This document shows, piece after piece, positions 31,184-40,074 of a DNA stretch of 64,000 nucleotides. The notes under the pieces are model-generated. The model was not told where the DNA came from. It made no database searches and was given only the letters and a program-made list of their open reading frames with translations. This DNA comes from Spirosoma sp. KUDC1026 (GTDB taxonomy: Bacteria; Bacteroidota; Bacteroidia; Cytophagales; Spirosomataceae): contig NZ_CP056032.1 in assembly GCF_013375035.1 (NCBI RefSeq), positions 2,092,001-2,156,000 on the forward strand, read 5' to 3'. The position numbers and the translations under genes are program-made. The number at the start of each line of letters is the position of its first letter. Positions within the stretch are counted from its first letter, which is position 1.

Positions 31184-33283
31184 TTATTTGTTAACAGCGA
31201 GGATGTAATCAGCCAGAATCAGACCAGCCTCGTTCAGGTACGGATCTTTCTTTTTCTTACTGGCGTCTTTCTTCGTAGCGTCGGCCGTAGCTGGATCACT
31301 GTCGTCCGTCTGAGCCGACGACATCTGCGATACTTTATTGGCCGCTGCCCGTTTCCGTTCGGCTTCTTCGCGTTCTTTCCGGCGTTTCGATTCCTGGAGC
31401 GATACAACCGTGTTTTCCTTGGCCTTCTTGAAGTCGGCCAGGTCCTGTGCCAGCTGTTTCAGTTCGGGATCCGATTTCAGCCGCTGATCGAAACGGTCGC
31501 GGAGTTTGCCTAGGATCTTATCGTTCAGACTGGACGAAAGCTCGTAGCGGGTCGAGGTGATCTGATCCCAGGGAAGCGCACTTTTCTGCGAACTTTCACC
31601 GTATTCTTCCGCCGAGAAAGCTGAAGGCAGCTGAATATCCGGCGTTACGCCCCGGTGCTGGGTGCTGCTGCCGTTGATCCGGTAGAATTTCTGGATCGTC
31701 ATTTTTACCTGACCCAGTTTTTCCGGCTCTTTTGGCAGGAAGCTGTTCAGATCGATCAGGGTTTGCACGGTACCTTTGCCGAACGTCTGTCCGCCAACGA
31801 TAACCCCCCGTTTATAATCCTGAATAGCGGCTGCAAAAATCTCCGATGCCGAAGCGCTGAACCGGTTAACCAGAACGGCCATTGGGCCCGAATACACCAC
31901 ACTGCCGCCGTCTTTGTCCGAGTACACCTCCGTTTGGCCCGACGATTCTTTCACCTGAACAACGGGGCCTTTCGGAATGAACAGACCCGTCAGGTCAATG
32001 GCTTCGGTCAGCGAACCACCGCCATTGTCGCGCAGGTCGATCACAATACCCGCCACTTTTTCGGTTTTCAGTTCTTCGATAAACTTCCGAACGTCGCTGG
32101 TCGTGCTGCTGAATCCGTCTTCGTGCTTACGGGCACCTTCGAAATCGCGGTAGAACATAGGAATGTTAATCACGCCGATTTTTACCGGTTTGCCATTGTC
32201 GGTTACTTCAATAACTTCCTTTTTGGCCCGTGATTCTTCCAACTTGATTTTCTCCCGCACCAATCGGATTTCTTTCGGTGGGGCGCCGGCAATTGCATCG
32301 GGCGAAACAATGTGCAGACGTACTACAGTGCCTTTGGGCCCTTTAATCAGCTTCACCACTTCGTCGACCTGCCAGTTCATGGTATTCACCATGGGACCGT
32401 TGTCGCCCTGTGCTACACCAGCAATCTTGTCATTCGTTTTCAGCAGATTGCTCTTAAACGCCGGACCACCGGGCAGTACGTTCGTGATCTTAATATAATC
32501 ACCGTCTTCCTGCAGCATCGCCCCGATACCTTCCAGCGACTGGCTCATTTCCTGATTGAACCGATCAGCATTGGAGGGCGAGAGGTAATTGGTGTGCGGG
32601 TCAAGTGCTTCGGCGAACGAGTTCATATAGAGCTGAAACACCTCCGGACTCTTGATCCGGTTGATAGCTTTGTCCAGATTGGCGTACCGCTGTGTCATAG
32701 TGGCCGTTACGGCGCTGTCGGTACGGTTGCCAAGTTTTAACTCCAACGCCTGATTTTTCAGGATCTTGCGCCACAGTTCGTTCTGTTCCTCAATGTTTTT
32801 AGGCCAGGTTGCTTTCTCCCGATCCGTGTTAAACGTTTCGTCGGCCGTAAACGTGAATGGCTTTTTCAGCTGCTCCTTAATGAATGCACTACGTTCCTCA
32901 AACCGTTTGCGGAATACGTTGTACAGATCATAGGCAGCTGTGAGGTCGCCGTTCACCAGCGCATCGTCGATCTGATACCGGTATTTCTCGAACGATGCTA
33001 CGTCGGAAGCCAGCAGGTACGTTTTGCTGTTGTCAACTTCCTTCAGGTAGTTATCCCATACGACCGACGACAGCGAATCGTTCAGGCGTACTTTCCGGTA
33101 GTGGTAGGTGGTCAGGAGTTTGGCTACCACCGTTTCTACTTTCTCCTGCGACACAGAAGGCTTCAGTTCATCCGTCACCGAAAGGGAGGAAGATACCGTC
33201 CGTACGGGAGCACCGTCCGACGGCAGGTCCGGCTGAAAACTCAGCATCAGCACGGGTACTAGGGTCACCAGATATTTCTTCAT
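31184..33283 (-). CDS. prc: Carboxy-terminal processing protease Prc/Tsp (S41)
   Basis: A 699-residue periplasmic protease with a signal peptide. It has an N-terminal helical domain, a PDZ-like region (about 235-345, IGAMLQEDGDYIKITNVLPGGPA) and the S41 core with GIVIDLRDNGGGSL. The catalytic Ser is in NRFSASASEIFA (about 476) and the Lys in QTFGKGTVQTL (about 501). The C-terminal extension is Lys/Glu-rich and charged, like the Tsp-specific domain. It cleaves proteins from their C termini; in E. coli Prc acts on PBP3 and the MepS hydrolase. It lies downstream of an FKBP isomerase on the same strand, separated by an inverted repeat, so the two may form a periplasmic protein-quality unit. Confidence 0.93.
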   Translation of the reverse strand: MKKYLVTLVPVLMLSFQPDLPSDGAPVRTVSSSLSVTDELKPSVSQEKVETVVAKLLTTYHYRKVRLNDSLSSVVWDNYLKEVDNSKTYLLASDVASFEKYRYQIDDALVNGDLTAAYDLYNVFRKRFEERSAFIKEQLKKPFTFTADETFNTDREKATWPKNIEEQNELWRKILKNQALELKLGNRTDSAVTATMTQRYANLDKAINRIKSPEVFQLYMNSFAEALDPHTNYLSPSNADRFNQEMSQSLEGIGAMLQEDGDYIKITNVLPGGPAFKSNLLKTNDKIAGVAQGDNGPMVNTMNWQVDEVVKLIKGPKGTVVRLHIVSPDAIAGAPPKEIRLVREKIKLEESRAKKEVIEVTDNGKPVKIGVINIPMFYRDFEGARKHEDGFSSTTSDVRKFIEELKTEKVAGIVIDLRDNGGGSLTEAIDLTGLFIPKGPVVQVKESSGQTEVYSDKDGGSVVYSGPMAVLVNRFSASASEIFAAAIQDYKRGVIVGGQTFGKGTVQTLIDLNSFLPKEPEKLGQVKMTIQKFYRINGSSTQHRGVTPDIQLPSAFSAEEYGESSQKSALPWDQITSTRYELSSSLNDKILGKLRDRFDQRLKSDPELKQLAQDLADFKKAKENTVVSLQESKRRKEREEAERKRAAANKVSQMSSAQTDDSDPATADATKKDASKKKKDPYLNEAGLILADYILAVNK

Positions 33284-33305
33284 CTACACTACCCAGAGTT
33301 AATGG

Positions 33306-33392
33306 CGAAAGAGTGAATGAGTGAAAGAGCGACCTACAGTTGTCAAGCCTTATGGCGATTGGAAATCGCTCTTTCACTCATTCGCTCTTTCG
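33306..33392. repeat. Long inverted repeat between fkp and prc, built from GAAAGAGTG-like words
   Basis: A 26-base arm at 33306-33331 pairs with 33367-33392 with one G-T exception, around a 35-base loop. Each arm is itself built from repeated octamer-like words (GAAAGAG, GAATGAG). It lies just after the fkp stop and probably acts as a terminator or mRNA-stabilising structure. Confidence 0.7.
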
Positions 33393-33396
33393 CTCT

Positions 33397-34194
33397 TTAT
33401 TGTTTAACAATATCAAGCAATTCTACGTCAAACACCAGCGTTGAGCCGGGTTTGATGTCCTGACCTGCCCCCCGATCGCCGTAAGCCAGATCCGACGGAA
33501 TATACAATTTCCATTTGGAGCCGACAGGCATGAGCTGCAGTGCTTCTGTCCAGCCTTTGATCACTTCACCAACGCCGAATTCGGCAGGTTGTCCCCGTTC
33601 GACTGAACTATCGAATACTTTTCCGTCGAGCAGTTTGCCCGTGTAATGTACCTTAACCCGATCCGAAGCGGTTGGTTTAGCGCCGGTTCCTTCTTTCTCA
33701 ACCGAATACTGCAGACCACTGGCGGTGGTTACCACACCCGCTTTCGCTTTATTTTCGTTCAGGAAAGCCGTTCCAACTTTTTTGTTTTCGACGGAGGCTT
33801 TCATCAGTTCTTCATTACGTGCCGCGTATTGCTTCTGCGAGTAAGCCTGTAAAAGCTGACCTGCCTGGTCCATGGATATCTGCGTTTTCTGACCAGACAA
33901 AGCATCTTCCAGGCCTTTTGTCAACAGAGCGTTGTTCAGATCAGTCATGCCCTGTTGCTTTAGGTTCTGCGCCATGAACAGACCGATGCTGTAACTGATT
34001 GAATCCTGCGATGATTTAATAGTTGTGCCGGTTGCTGAGCGGCTGGCAATTGCTGGAGCGGCTGGCTTAGCCGCTGTGGAACGGGCTGCCGAGGTTGGTT
34101 TGGTTACAGCGGGCTTTTTTACCTGGCCCGAAACAGTACCGGCTATCAAAACGGCTGAGGTGACTCCAGCCAGCGTCCATTGGTTGAACTTCAT
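33397..34194 (-). CDS. FKBP-type peptidyl-prolyl isomerase (FkpA/Mip-like)
   Basis: A 265-residue exported protein (signal peptide to about VSGQ), a Pro/Ala/Thr/Lys linker, an N-terminal dimerisation region (SISYSIGLFMAQNLKQQGMT, DQAGQLLQAYSQKQ) and a C-terminal FKBP domain: VKVHYTGKLLDGKVFDSS, VGEVIKGWTEALQLMPVGSK and IPSDLAYGDRGAG. The Tyr, Asp, Phe, Trp and Tyr residues of the active-site cavity are all present. It catalyses prolyl isomerisation in the periplasm and helps outer-membrane protein folding. Possibly co-transcribed with prc. Confidence 0.93.
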   Translation of the reverse strand: MKFNQWTLAGVTSAVLIAGTVSGQVKKPAVTKPTSAARSTAAKPAAPAIASRSATGTTIKSSQDSISYSIGLFMAQNLKQQGMTDLNNALLTKGLEDALSGQKTQISMDQAGQLLQAYSQKQYAARNEELMKASVENKKVGTAFLNENKAKAGVVTTASGLQYSVEKEGTGAKPTASDRVKVHYTGKLLDGKVFDSSVERGQPAEFGVGEVIKGWTEALQLMPVGSKWKLYIPSDLAYGDRGAGQDIKPGSTLVFDVELLDIVKQ

Positions 34195-34580
34195 GCGAAC
34201 AAAAAACGAGAAAAAGATACTAAAGTTAGTTTATTGATAAAACGTGAATAGATAGCAGAAAAGTTTGGCAAAGCTGGATTGTGGTAAAATTTTGTCAAAT
34301 GCGGGCGAATACTGAGGATTACAACGAAGTGAAAAAGAGTTGCCGCATTTTCTGCTGTTAAACCTAACAAAACCATGCCATTGATTCGCATTTGATAAGC
34401 GTGAAGCCGAACAAATTTTGATGAATGGCGCTTCCGCTTTTTTAGCGGCAGATATGAGTAATGTTCCGTTCATTAAAAAGTGAAAAATCCTCACCTTATT
34501 CGGGTGGTAAACAAAATTTTATCCAATTTTAATCGTACCTTTGCGGCCTAAAATCAATCGTTTAAAATCGTTATAAACAT
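34195..34580. other. Divergent intergenic region between fkp and atpA
   Basis: 386 AT-rich bases without a credible gene; the leftward small frames lack protein character. It contains the atpA promoter at its right end. The leftward promoter of fkp should lie near 34210-34240, where TAACTTTA on the minus strand is close to the -7 consensus. Confidence 0.55.
34536..34543 (+). promoter_or_regulatory. -7 element of the atpA promoter
   Basis: TACCTTTG, an exact TAnnTTTG match, followed by CGGCCTAAAAT. It ends 37 bases before the atpA ATG. The -33 region is T-rich without a clear TTG. Confidence 0.55.
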
Positions 34581-36155
34581 ATGGAATCCGTAAGACCCGA
34601 CGAGATATCTGCCATTCTGCGCCAGCAACTGGCTGGCACCCAGACCGAGGCTGAACTCGAAGAAGTCGGTACGGTACTGCAAATCGGCGATGGCGTAGCG
34701 CGTATCTACGGCTTGTCTAAAGTGCAGGCCGGTGAATTGCTGTCGTTTGACAACGGGCTTCAGGCTATGGCCCTGAACCTGGAAGAGGACAACGTAGGAG
34801 CTGTATTGCTCGGCGATTACTCTGATGTCAAAGAAGGCGATACCGTAAAACGTACTGACCAGATTGCCTACGTGAATGTGGGTGAAGGTATCCTGGGCCG
34901 CGTAGTGAATACGCTGGGGCAGCCAATCGATGGCATGGGCCCAATCCAGGGCGAGCTGTTCCAGATGCCGATGGAGCGTAAAGCACCGGGTGTAATCTTC
35001 CGTCAGCCCGTAACGGAGCCTATGCAGACAGGTATCAAGGCTATCGACGCCATGATTCCCATCGGCCGTGGCCAGCGGGAGCTGATCATCGGTGACCGTC
35101 AGACGGGTAAAACCGCTGTGGCTATCGATACGATCATCAACCAGAAAGAATTCTTCGACAAAGGCGAGCCCGTTTACTGTATCTACGTGGCCTGCGGGCA
35201 GAAAGCGTCGACCGTTAAGCAGGTTGAAGCTACGCTGCGCAAAGCCGGTGCTATGGACTACACAGTTATCGTAGCCGCTAACGCATCCGATCCATCGCCA
35301 ATGCAGTTCTTCGCGCCATTTACGGGGGCTGCCATCGGTGAATACTTCCGTGACACGGGGCGCCCGGCGCTGGTCGTGTACGACGATCTGTCGAAACAGG
35401 CGGTAGCTTACCGTGAAGTGTCGCTGCTGCTGCGTCGCCCACCAGGACGGGAAGCGTATCCAGGAGACGTATTCTACCTGCACAGCCGTCTGCTGGAGCG
35501 GGCGGCCAAGATCAACTCAAACGACGAGATCGCCAAGAACATGAACGACCTGCCCCCAAGCCTGAAAGACAAGGTGAAAGGTGGTGGTTCACTGACCGCT
35601 CTCCCAATCATCGAAACGCAGGCGGGTGACGTATCGGCCTACATTCCAACGAACGTAATCTCGATCACCGACGGTCAGATCTTCCTGGAGTCGAACCTGT
35701 TCAACGCGGGTATCCGTCCGGCCATCAACGTAGGTATCTCGGTATCGCGCGTAGGTGGTAACGCCCAGATCAAGTCAATGAAAAAGGTAGCTGGTACGCT
35801 GAAACTCGATCAGGCGCAGTTCCGGGAGCTGGAAGCCTTCGCGAAGTTCGGTTCTGACCTGGATGCATCAACTAAACTGACGATCGAACGCGGTCGCCGG
35901 AACCAGGAGATGTTGAAACAGCCTCAGTACTCGCCGGTACCCGTTGAGCAGCAGGTAGCTATTATCTACGCATCGACCAACGGTCTGCTGGATAAAGTGC
36001 CGGTCAACAAAGTGAAAGCATTTGAAAGTGAGTTTGGCATGGTGCTGAGCGCCCAGTATCCTTCTGTACTGAGCGATCTGCGTGCCGGTAAACTAACCGA
36101 CGAATCCACCGCTACACTGAAAAAAGTAGCGGCTGATCTGTCGGCAAACTACTAA
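34581..36155 (+). CDS. atpA: F1F0 ATP synthase subunit alpha
   Basis: A 524-residue protein, the usual length. The Walker A of the non-catalytic site is [13 protein letters not shown], followed by [44 protein letters not shown], the family signature (broken here only by being quoted in part: [11 protein letters not shown] and [16 protein letters not shown] are the key segments). It forms the hexameric F1 head with beta and carries the nucleotide sites that regulate catalysis. It is followed by atpG after 70 bases. The genes for beta, delta, epsilon and the F0 part are not in the window. Confidence 0.97.
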   Translation: MESVRPDEISAILRQQLAGTQTEAELEEVGTVLQIGDGVARIYGLSKVQAGELLSFDNGLQAMALNLEEDNVGAVLLGDYSDVKEGDTVKRTDQIAYVNVGEGILGRVVNTLGQPIDGMGPIQGELFQMPMERKAPGVIFRQPVTEPMQTGIKAIDAMIPIGRGQRELIIGDRQTGKTAVAIDTIINQKEFFDKGEPVYCIYVACGQKASTVKQVEATLRKAGAMDYTVIVAANASDPSPMQFFAPFTGAAIGEYFRDTGRPALVVYDDLSKQAVAYREVSLLLRRPPGREAYPGDVFYLHSRLLERAAKINSNDEIAKNMNDLPPSLKDKVKGGGSLTALPIIETQAGDVSAYIPTNVISITDGQIFLESNLFNAGIRPAINVGISVSRVGGNAQIKSMKKVAGTLKLDQAQFRELEAFAKFGSDLDASTKLTIERGRRNQEMLKQPQYSPVPVEQQVAIIYASTNGLLDKVPVNKVKAFESEFGMVLSAQYPSVLSDLRAGKLTDESTATLKKVAADLSANY

Positions 36156-36225
36156 GAATAAGGTTCGGTACCCGTCGGCCAGTGAACGAGCTGGCTGACG
36201 GATAATCCACAACCAACAACCACGA

Positions 36226-37125
36226 ATGGCAAGCCTTAAAGAAGTACGCGCCCGCATTTCGTCGATCAACTCGACGCAGCAGATCACCAAAGCCATGAAA
36301 ATGGTGGCGGCTGCCAAGCTGCGCCGGGCGCAGGATAATATCACGCAATTGCGGCCATACGCGCAGAAACTGGGCCAGATGCTGAGTACGGTTTCGGCAG
36401 GGGCAGAAACGGCTCAGGAGAGTCCGTATAAACACGTCCGGAGCATCGACCGGGTGTTGCTTATTGTCGTTACCTCCGATCGTGGTCTGTGCGGTGCGTT
36501 CAACACAAACGCGATCAAAGCCGCCCTGTCGCTGATCGAAGAAAAATACGCGTCGCAGGCGCGGTCGGGTAATGTTGAGATCATGGCCATCGGCAAGAAA
36601 GGCGCGGAAGCTTTCCAGCGCCGTGGCTTTAAGGTCAACACGACTTATGTCGATACGTTTGGCTCGCTGAGTTTTGCGAACGTACGGCTGGCCGCTGAAG
36701 AGGCCATGGCTGGCTTTGTAAGCGGTAGCTACGACGTAGTCGAACTCGTATACAACGAATTCAAAAACGCGGCTGTTCAGATCGTTCAGACCGAGCAGAT
36801 GCTACCTATCGTATCGGCCAGTTCGACGCCAGTGAACCAAGCTGCCGCCAGCTCAGCGATGAATTACATCTTCGAACCATCGGAGGAAGAAATTATCACC
36901 GAGCTGATCCCAAAAACGCTGAAAATTCAGCTGTACAAAGCGGTGCTTGATTCCAACGCGGCTGAACACGGCGCCCGGATGACGGCTATGGATAAGGCTA
37001 CCGATAATGCCGGCGAATTGCTGAAAGCACTGCGTCTGGTATACAACCGGACTCGCCAGGCGGCCATCACGACCGAGATTCTCGAAATTGTGGGTGGTGC
37101 CGAAGCCCTGGCCAGCGCAGCCTAA
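36226..37125 (+). CDS. atpG: F1F0 ATP synthase subunit gamma
   Basis: A 299-residue protein forming the central rotor shaft of F1. N-terminal helix: MASLKEVRARISSINSTQQITKAM; middle Rossmann-like part with SDRGLCGAFN; C-terminal signature HGARMTAMDKATDNAGELL and NRTRQAAITTEILEIVGGA. Length is normal. It is in an operon with atpA and ends at a strong terminator, so the transcript carries only alpha and gamma. Confidence 0.97.
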   Translation: MASLKEVRARISSINSTQQITKAMKMVAAAKLRRAQDNITQLRPYAQKLGQMLSTVSAGAETAQESPYKHVRSIDRVLLIVVTSDRGLCGAFNTNAIKAALSLIEEKYASQARSGNVEIMAIGKKGAEAFQRRGFKVNTTYVDTFGSLSFANVRLAAEEAMAGFVSGSYDVVELVYNEFKNAAVQIVQTEQMLPIVSASSTPVNQAAASSAMNYIFEPSEEEIITELIPKTLKIQLYKAVLDSNAAEHGARMTAMDKATDNAGELLKALRLVYNRTRQAAITTEILEIVGGAEALASAA

Positions 37126-37145
37126 TAATTCTCGAAAGACAATTG

Positions 37146-37177
37146 AAAACCACCATCAGGCTGATGGTGGTTTTTTT
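37146..37177 (+). terminator. Intrinsic terminator of atpA-atpG
   Basis: AAAACCACCATCA (37146-37158) pairs with TGATGGTGGTTTT (37162-37174) around GGC, ending in seven T residues. Confidence 0.88.
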
Positions 37178-37523
37178 GTTTTGCCTGCATCATTCGCTGA
37201 GTCAGCCGCGTATAGAATTGCAAAAGTCTGGTAAAACGGCTAGCTTGGTAGCGCGTTATACCGCCAGCGAAAAGCTGTTAAAAATGATTAATTTGGTGCT
37301 GAATCGGTAATAGTTTATAGTGATCTGACGTTACTTATATAGTGCTTGGTTTTTAGAGTTTTGTGGTTGATTGTCAGTGAATTGACTTTGTTGATTTAGT
37401 AGAAATTGCCCTTTAAAACAGGAACCAACAGGGCTATCATTCGGTTATTTATTTGGTGTATACGAATGGGTGATTTCAGAGCGTTACCTATTCGGTTTGA
37501 TCCTAAAATGCTTACATAAACAC
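37178..37523. other. AT-rich intergenic region upstream of the DUF4136 lipoprotein gene
   Basis: About 345 bases with low GC and no open frame of protein character. The upstream in-frame extension of the DUF4136 gene (from a GTG at 37470) looks non-coding. I see no clear promoter match or structured RNA. Confidence 0.5.
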
Positions 37524-38093
37524 ATGAAACTCAACCGCATAATTAGCAGTCTGTTTATCGTCGGTACGCTGGCGTCCTGCGCCCCCGCTATTACGGTTAA
37601 ATACGACTATGATCCTAAAGTGAACGTGCGTCAGTTCTCGACCTATCGGATCGAAGCTGACCGCCAACGTAACGCTGACCCCATCGTGGGCAGTAACCTG
37701 AATCAGCGTCGAATTGCTGATGCGCTGGATGCATCGCTGAAAGCTCGTGGCTACAAACCTGTAACGCAAGGTGAAGCTGACCTGGTAGTCCGGTTTTTCA
37801 TGGATTCAAAAGACCGTCAGCAGGTGCAGTCAAACGGCATGTACTCGCCTTATTCCTGGTGGTATGGCGGTATGGGCAACAACGTGTATTCCCGTCAGTA
37901 TGAGGAGAACCGGGTTGTTATCAACGTGATTGATGCGCGTTCGAACGACATCGTCTGGCAGGGCTGGGCAACGGGTCAGTTGAACAATAAGAACAAAGAG
38001 CGTGATCGCGATCAGGCGTTCCGCGAAACGGTGACCAGCATCATGAAAAACTTCCCCGAAAGCGCTGGACAGGATTACGGCGCGGCTCGGTAG
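37524..38093 (+). CDS. DUF4136 family lipoprotein
   Basis: A 189-residue protein from the ATG at 37524 (MKLNRIISSLFIVGTLASC), a lipoprotein signal with lipobox TLASC. The mature part matches DUF4136: VKYDYDPKVNVRQFSTYRI at the start, RIADALDASLKARGYKPV, ADLVVRFFMDSKD, and the C-terminal NVIDARSNDIVWQGWATG. Function unknown; these proteins are small periplasm-facing lipoproteins. There is a Gly/Tyr/Ser-rich loop (MYSPYSWWYGGMGNNVYS) in the middle. It stands alone and ends at a strong terminator. Confidence 0.88.
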   Translation: MKLNRIISSLFIVGTLASCAPAITVKYDYDPKVNVRQFSTYRIEADRQRNADPIVGSNLNQRRIADALDASLKARGYKPVTQGEADLVVRFFMDSKDRQQVQSNGMYSPYSWWYGGMGNNVYSRQYEENRVVINVIDARSNDIVWQGWATGQLNNKNKERDRDQAFRETVTSIMKNFPESAGQDYGAAR

Positions 38094-38108
38094 TTAGCTT
38101 TATAATTG

Positions 38109-38148
38109 AAAAAGGCCTGCGTACCCAACGGTATGCAGGCCTTTTTTT
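38109..38148 (+). terminator. Intrinsic terminator of the DUF4136 gene
   Basis: A 17-bp stem (38109-38125 with 38130-38146, one G-T pair), loop CAAC, followed by a T run to 38148. Confidence 0.88.
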
Positions 38149-38183
38149 ATGGTCATATATTTTTATTAATTTGTTGGTTACCC

Positions 38184-38429
38184 ATGGAAACGTCGCCAGC
38201 AAATCGACAACTTGTTTACTCATGTCTGACTATAGTATTCGTACTTGTGTTAGGTGTTACTGGTTTGCTAAATGTATCACATAATCGTAGTCAGCACTTG
38301 CAGGATCAGGCCATTGACCTGCGCCGAAACCTTTTCCAAAAGGATCAAAAAATTAAAATTTTAGAAGAGCGCCTGAAAGATTGTGATACGCTCGAAGCCG
38401 CATCTTCGACTACGTACTCGTATCATTAA
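38184..38429 (+). CDS. Small membrane protein with coiled coil (81 aa, hypothetical)
   Basis: The ATG at 38184 gives 81 residues: a short N terminus, one transmembrane helix (CLTIVFVLVLGVTGLLNV, residues about 13-30) and a periplasmic or cytoplasmic coiled coil (LQDQAIDLRRNLFQKDQKIK, ILEERLKDCDTLEA) with heptad-spaced Leu and Ile. The frame extends farther upstream into the previous gene's terminator, which cannot be coding. Single-pass proteins with this plan occur as FtsL/FtsB-like division or envelope factors, but there is no sequence match I recognise. No partner gene is adjacent. Confidence 0.55.
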   Translation: METSPANRQLVYSCLTIVFVLVLGVTGLLNVSHNRSQHLQDQAIDLRRNLFQKDQKIKILEERLKDCDTLEAASSTTYSYH

Positions 38430-38490
38430 TAACTTGAATCTGACGATGGCTGGCCAAGTTCCAACTAAGGGGAATTGTGATAAGTGAAGC

Positions 38491-39837
38491 CTACGGCGCT
38501 GTCTGCTTGGCTAGCCAGCCGGTTGTACCATCCGCTTTTCGAATCAGCTCAAACAGGCCGAATCCGCCCAGTACATCGACGGTTGCCCCCACGGGAAGGG
38601 TTGCCTTTGTAGCTGCTGTCGGGTTCGCTTCGTCCAGTAAATTCCGGGTTGTCGTCAGGGTCTGCTGCCGCAGAGGGCGGGTGGCTGATTCCAGCGTGGC
38701 CGTAGCCACATAACCGGTCAATCCGTCGGGTAATTCAACGCGCGGCCAGGCATTCGTCCCGCCAATGATTTGAAGGGCCGCTGCCCGTGGCAACTCCCGA
38801 ATAACAGCCGCATTGCTGCCGGGAGCGATGCGTACGACCGACCGATTGGCTGAAACTCGCGCCGATGTACCCAATCGGTTTTCGGCCAACAAGCCCTGCC
38901 GGGCCGGTCCACGTCCCAGCCGGATAAACGGTAACGGATCGGTTGCCCCTCCGCCAAATTCGTAAATCCCAAAATGCAGGTGAGGCCCTGTTGTGCGGGC
39001 ATTCCCGGTATTACCGACAAAGCCAACTGTGTCTCCAATGGCTACGCGCTGCCCGTTTGTGACGTTCCAGCGGTCAAGGTGGGCATAGTACAATCGGATA
39101 TTCCGCTCATTGTCGGACAGGAAAACTACGTTACCTCCCAACCGATTTGTTCCTACGCTGGAGATTATTCCGTTGACGGACGCCACAGCGGGTGTACCGC
39201 GGGGGGCAAAAATGTCTACTCCTTCGTGCCGACGCCGACCGCCGTCGCGCGCAACGCCGAAAACACTGCTTATCTGACGGCTGTCCCGTCCTTTTACCGG
39301 GAAGCTAAGGGCAGGCTCGCGCGTAACGGATATGGTGAACTGACCACTGCGCAGTAACTCGGGCTGCACCCGGATTAGATACGTTTGTGTACGGCGGGGT
39401 TCCCAGGCCAGAACGTTGGTATCGGCTTTGGAGGATGCCAACAGCGAGGTTCGGCCCCGTTCATCAAGGCTGAACACGTCGATAAAGACCTGTGCTTCGC
39501 GGTTGCCCAACGTTTCGACGTTAATCATAAGTTTGTCGCCACGCTGGGCGCTGAGCCGGTAGCCAACCGCAAAGGCTTTCTCGGCGGTGAAATAACCGCT
39601 CTCCCGATACGGTACGGTAATTCTGAGCGAGTCGCGGAGAGCACGTTCGCTGGCCGCAAGCCAGTCGGTACCGAGCGCTGTTTTAGCAAGTTTCGCATCT
39701 TTCAGCGACTGGCCGTATTGCTCGTGGGGCGATGTGGAACGGAATAAGGTGGTGGCGGGTCCAATACCCGTACAGGCGTTTAAAAAAGCAATCAGGCCAC
39801 TAATTAGGAGTAATCGACAGAAAAGTTTGTCAGGCAT
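38491..39837 (-). CDS. M23 family metallopeptidase lipoprotein with SH3-like domains
   Basis: A 448-residue lipoprotein (signal ending FLNAC). The M23/LytM domain lies at about residues 195-300: RRHEGVDIFAPRGTPAVA supplies the first His and Asp ligands (H-x3-D), YYAHL the middle, and GPHLHFGIY the H-x-H motif. The active site is complete, so it should cut peptidoglycan cross-links. The N-terminal 190 residues are a beta-rich domain with TYLIRVQPELLRSGQFTISV, a pre-peptidase-like fold. The last 130 residues carry one or two SH3b-like segments (VVRIAPGSNAAVIRELPRAA and ATLPVGATVDVLGGFG). It acts at the wall from the outer membrane's inner leaflet. Confidence 0.9.
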   Translation of the reverse strand: MPDKLFCRLLLISGLIAFLNACTGIGPATTLFRSTSPHEQYGQSLKDAKLAKTALGTDWLAASERALRDSLRITVPYRESGYFTAEKAFAVGYRLSAQRGDKLMINVETLGNREAQVFIDVFSLDERGRTSLLASSKADTNVLAWEPRRTQTYLIRVQPELLRSGQFTISVTREPALSFPVKGRDSRQISSVFGVARDGGRRRHEGVDIFAPRGTPAVASVNGIISSVGTNRLGGNVVFLSDNERNIRLYYAHLDRWNVTNGQRVAIGDTVGFVGNTGNARTTGPHLHFGIYEFGGGATDPLPFIRLGRGPARQGLLAENRLGTSARVSANRSVVRIAPGSNAAVIRELPRAAALQIIGGTNAWPRVELPDGLTGYVATATLESATRPLRQQTLTTTRNLLDEANPTAATKATLPVGATVDVLGGFGLFELIRKADGTTGWLAKQTAP

Positions 39838-39881
39838 ATAGGGTGATAAATACTGCTGGATCGTTGAGAAAATGAATAATT

Positions 39882-39929
39882 TTTTAGACAGAATTTCGAT
39901 GGGTTAAAATCCTGTAATCCTGTCTAAAA
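39882..39929. repeat. Second copy of the AATCCTGT hairpin repeat
   Basis: TTTTAGACAG (39882-39891) pairs with CTGTCTAAAA (39920-39929); the right half contains AATCCTGTAATCCTGTC, the same words as in the hairpin at 14382-14425. Intergenic, upstream of the M23 gene. Confidence 0.65.
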
Positions 39930-40009
39930 TAGCCTAAAAGCCGATGTCATTGTTATGTGCTTCGGCAATAGGAGAGCTACATAAAAAACGACCGAGGTCC
40001 TAAAATAGT

Positions 40010-40049
40010 TATGCCCTGATTTACAGTTTGTGCTGCAAATCAGGGCATA
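40010..40049. terminator. Terminator hairpin downstream of the amino-acid permease
   Basis: TATGCCCTGATTT (40010-40022) pairs with AAATCAGGGCATA (40037-40049); an inner CAG/CTG pair extends the structure. Confidence 0.75.
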
Positions 40050-40074
40050 GACGAAATTTACGTATCAGTGGAGG

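Noticed and set aside
34191-34494. Leftward frames upstream of fkp.
   Set aside because: AT-rich non-coding composition, overlapping frames, and the true fkp start with signal peptide is at 34194.
35092-35274. Small rightward frame inside atpA, and similar ones inside atpG, pckA and dctA.
   Set aside because: Out-of-frame shadows of highly conserved genes.
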